A stretch of 7,550 nt of DNA, taken from JAHJRN01 sp043805355 (GTDB lineage: Bacteria > Patescibacteriota > Patescibacteriia > 2-12-FULL-60-25). This document shows, one piece after another, positions 5,601 through 7,550 of this stretch. A model generated the notes under the pieces. The model saw only the letters and a program-made list of their open reading frames with translations. It did not search any database and had not been told where the DNA came from. Numbering within the stretch: position 1 is the first letter of the stretch; each line of letters starts with the position of its first letter. A program made the position numbers and the translations under genes. The stretch spans positions 1 to 7,550 of the forward strand of contig JAZDIB010000031.1 in the NCBI GenBank assembly GCA_043805355.1, in the 5' to 3' direction.

Positions 5601-7358
5601 ATGACGAGGCGGATACGAACCTTCGGCATTTCGCCGTTTATGAGACGGCGCCTTTCGGCGTTTCCGCACCGTTTCTGGCACTGGCATGAGCTGACGGTCG
5701 CGTTCGTTGCGCTCGTGGGTATCGGTATCGGCATCGGCGCGTCCATCTTTACGGTCCCGCCTGCGGAAAACGCGGTCGCTTCGGGTAGTGACAATGTCAT
5801 GGGGTGGGCTTGGGCCGATCCCATCGGTTGGATTTCCCTGAACAACGCGAACGTCGGTTCGGGCGGAGGGACATATGGCGTCAATGTCGATTTGACGAGC
5901 GGCGTCATGAATGGATTCGGCTGGTCCGAGAACGCAGGATGGATCTGCTTCGGCAATTCCTGTGCGGCTCCGTCATGTTCCGGTACGCCGCCCTCGTCCG
6001 TCCTTGCGTATGACTCCTTGATCGCGAAGGTGACACCTGCGCCGCTCACGACCGTTCCTGGGATTCGGAACGCGCATGGCTGGGCGAAGGTCTGCAATGA
6101 AGGAGACCTCGGTTGGATTTCCCTGAACTGTAGCGACCTGAATCCGTCGGTCTGCGGCTCTTACGCCTATCGCGTGCCCATCAATCCGTCGACCTGGCTC
6201 TTCCAGGATCCGACGGGCGCCGGTTCACCCGGCAACGGTTCATCGTTCGCTTGGAACGGAAATTCCGACCTGTCCGGATTCGGATACATCGACTTCGCGC
6301 AGGCCTACATCCAGATTCCTTCTGAAAACACCGAGCCTGTCTGTTCGAACAGCATCGATGACGACCTCGACGGCGCGGCGGATTGTCTGGATACGGAATG
6401 CTCGGCGTTCCCTGCGTGCGTCGAGCCGCTCATGGACGAGACGTTGTGCACGGACGGGACGGCCGATCTCTGTTGCGACAATAAGGATGCGGGTCTGAAC
6501 GACTTTGACGATGATTACGACGGTCTCGCGAATTGCGATGACCCGGATTGCCAGGGTGTCGCGAGCATGTGCACGGTCGCGTGGCTGAAGACGCGGTTCG
6601 GGAACGTCTACGCGCAGAAGGGCATCGAAGCCATCGTCGCGCCAGCCGCGCAGTACAACGCGACGTATTGTTTGTCCGTCACGGAGGGTTTGGTCACCGG
6701 GTTCGCGAGCCAGATCGGCTGCAGCGGGTCGTCCGAGGCGTTGACCTTGCCGACGGCGTCGAGCTCGTATCGCGGTTCGCTCGGCAACATCGACATCGCG
6801 GGCATCCGGAGCGGACGTTACGGTCAGGTCATCACGATCGCGAACGGAAACCTGCCGGAATCCCTCGACGGACGCGTCTATCGGTATACCGGCGGCGGGA
6901 CGTTCACGCTGGATGCCAAGACGTTCCGGAACGGCATCGGATCCGTGGGCCGTGGGAACGGGCTCCTCTTCATCGACGGCGCGGATCTCCGCATCACCGC
7001 GAACCTTTCATACGAAGCGTCGGCGGTGGATACCTATCTCCGCAACCTCGCGTCCCTCGGCGTCATCGTGACGAAGAACGCTTCGACGGGCGTCGGCGGC
7101 AACATCACCATCGATCCGGTCGTGACCAAGATGGTCGGCGCGTATTTTGCGGAGACGTCCATCTCGACGGGAGCCACGCCGAATCCGCTCGAGGTCTTCG
7201 GCCTGTTCGCGTCGCGCCTCATCAACTTCCAGCGCGAAGGCGGGACGGCCGCGGTCGCGTCCGAGACGGTCTCCTTCGACGGCCGCGCGGTCGCGAATCC
7301 GCCTCCGGGCATGCAGGACGTGGGCAAGTCGCTTCCGACCTCTAAAGACGCATACTGA
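5601..7358 (+). CDS. Exported Gly-Trp repeat protein with Asp/Cys-rich metal-binding-like repeats, CPR type
   Basis: A 585-residue exported protein of unknown function. Residues 1-30 are basic and aromatic; about 31-50 form a hydrophobic helix (VAFVALVGIGIGIGASIF) followed by a possible signal peptidase site AVA/SG (58-62). Three clear Gly-Trp repeats follow: GWAWADPIGWISLN (68-81), GFGWSENAGWICFGN (105-119) and GWAKVCNEGDLGWISLN (160-176), with a weaker fourth at 226-238. Two Asp/Cys repeats, SIDDDLDGAADCLDTEC (251-267) and DFDDDYDGLANCDDPDC (301-317), look like calcium- or metal-binding loops of the MopE / thrombospondin-3 kind. The C-terminal region (about 390-575) is beta-rich with LLFIDGADLRI, GNITIDP, LFASRLINFQR, SFDGR and NPPPGMQD; I recall this domain from CPR surface proteins near pilus genes. 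Sixteen Cys in the exported part suggest disulfides. ATG 5601 fits the promoter; ATG 5640 (Met14) is the alternative. pilM starts 4 bp after the stop, so a role in pilus or surface attachment is inferred. Confidence 0.85.
   Translation: MTRRIRTFGISPFMRRRLSAFPHRFWHWHELTVAFVALVGIGIGIGASIFTVPPAENAVASGSDNVMGWAWADPIGWISLNNANVGSGGGTYGVNVDLTSGVMNGFGWSENAGWICFGNSCAAPSCSGTPPSSVLAYDSLIAKVTPAPLTTVPGIRNAHGWAKVCNEGDLGWISLNCSDLNPSVCGSYAYRVPINPSTWLFQDPTGAGSPGNGSSFAWNGNSDLSGFGYIDFAQAYIQIPSENTEPVCSNSIDDDLDGAADCLDTECSAFPACVEPLMDETLCTDGTADLCCDNKDAGLNDFDDDYDGLANCDDPDCQGVASMCTVAWLKTRFGNVYAQKGIEAIVAPAAQYNATYCLSVTEGLVTGFASQIGCSGSSEALTLPTASSSYRGSLGNIDIAGIRSGRYGQVITIANGNLPESLDGRVYRYTGGGTFTLDAKTFRNGIGSVGRGNGLLFIDGADLRITANLSYEASAVDTYLRNLASLGVIVTKNASTGVGGNITIDPVVTKMVGAYFAETSISTGATPNPLEVFGLFASRLINFQREGGTAAVASETVSFDGRAVANPPPGMQDVGKSLPTSKDAY
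5824..5843 (+). repeat. 20-bp exact direct repeat, copy 1
   Basis: TCGGTTGGATTTCCCTGAAC occurs here and again at 6109-6128, identical at every base including third codon positions. Both encode the GWISLN core of a Gly-Trp repeat in the same frame. The flanks diverge at once. Confidence 0.9.
6109..6128 (+). repeat. 20-bp exact direct repeat, copy 2
   Basis: Second copy of the 20-mer at 5824-5843, encoding the GWISLN of the third Gly-Trp unit. Its codon choices (GGT, ATT, TCC) are shared exactly, although the gene elsewhere mixes GGC, ATC and TCG. Confidence 0.9.
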
Positions 7359-7362
7359 ACGT

Positions 7363-7550
7363 ATGGGACTCTTCTCCAGCAAGCCAGCGAAACAAAGCTA
7401 TCTCGGCGTCGATTTCGGGATGTCCGGCGTCAAGATCGTCGAGCTGCTCAACGAGAAGGGACGGGCGAGGCTCGTGACGTATGCCTACGCGGACGTCACG
7501 CAGCGCACAGCGGAGAAGCAGCCCATGGAAGACGTGGACGCGACGGCCGC
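7363..7550 (+). CDS. pilM: Type IV pilus assembly protein PilM, N-terminal part
   Basis: The frame starts at ATG 7363 and is open to the window edge, giving 62 full codons. PilM is an actin-like cytoplasmic ATPase-fold protein that binds the N-terminus of PilN and links the inner-membrane pilus platform to the motor. The visible N-terminus, MGLFSSKP then YLGVDFGMSGVKIVEL (residues 13-28), is the first phosphate-binding loop (D-x-G-x-S-x-x-K) and flanking strands of the PilM/FtsA actin fold. The following NEKGRARLVTYAYADV fits the second strand pair. It lies 4 bp after the stop of the exported repeat protein and is almost surely in the same transcript. No Shine-Dalgarno is seen, so translation may depend on coupling. 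pilN and pilO would be expected beyond the edge. Confidence 0.9.
   Translation, partial: MGLFSSKPAKQSYLGVDFGMSGVKIVELLNEKGRARLVTYAYADVTQRTAEKQPMEDVDATA

Overview
The window looks like chromosome from a member of the Candidate Phyla Radiation (Patescibacteria), one with fairly high GC. The evidence is indirect. The large secreted protein at 5601-7358 combines Gly-Trp repeats, Asp-rich Cys repeats and a C-terminal domain of a kind I know mainly from CPR genomes, and it sits directly in front of pilM. Start codons lack clear Shine-Dalgarno sequences, the genes are tightly packed, and a dispersed palindromic repeat of the GTCATTCTGAG type separates genes. I cannot place it in a named phylum from this sequence alone. 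All convincing genes are on the + strand; the long minus-strand reading frames are GC-driven shadows.

Layout. Positions 2-196 hold the C-terminus of a membrane protein, probably the lipid II flippase MurJ. A 35-bp repeat arm (210-244) follows and runs up to a FecR-domain lipoprotein (250-1266). Next is lepA, elongation factor 4 (1315-3117). Its stop codon overlaps the start of a 34-residue membrane peptide gene (3114-3218). recJ, the single-strand DNA exonuclease (3265-5016), comes next; its stop codon lies inside an imperfect inverted repeat (5004-5130). That repeat ends exactly at the start codon of an RNase HI gene (5131-5538). A 15-bp perfect hairpin merges into an extended -10 promoter (5552-5592), which drives the large exported repeat protein (5601-7358). 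Four bases later pilM begins (7363) and runs off the window.

How the parts relate. lepA, recJ and rnhA are housekeeping functions: translation, recombination and repair, and RNA:DNA hybrid removal. MurJ, the FecR lipoprotein, the repeat protein and PilM concern the cell envelope. The last transcription unit starts at the strong promoter at 5584-5592 and probably leads into a type IV pilus operon, with the repeat protein as first gene. Two themes deserve attention: a dispersed repeat that supplies gene boundaries, and -10-like hexamers 6-10 nt before start codons, which suggests leaderless mRNAs. No intergenic stretch exceeds about 115 bases. I see no tRNA, rRNA, CRISPR array or transposase gene.
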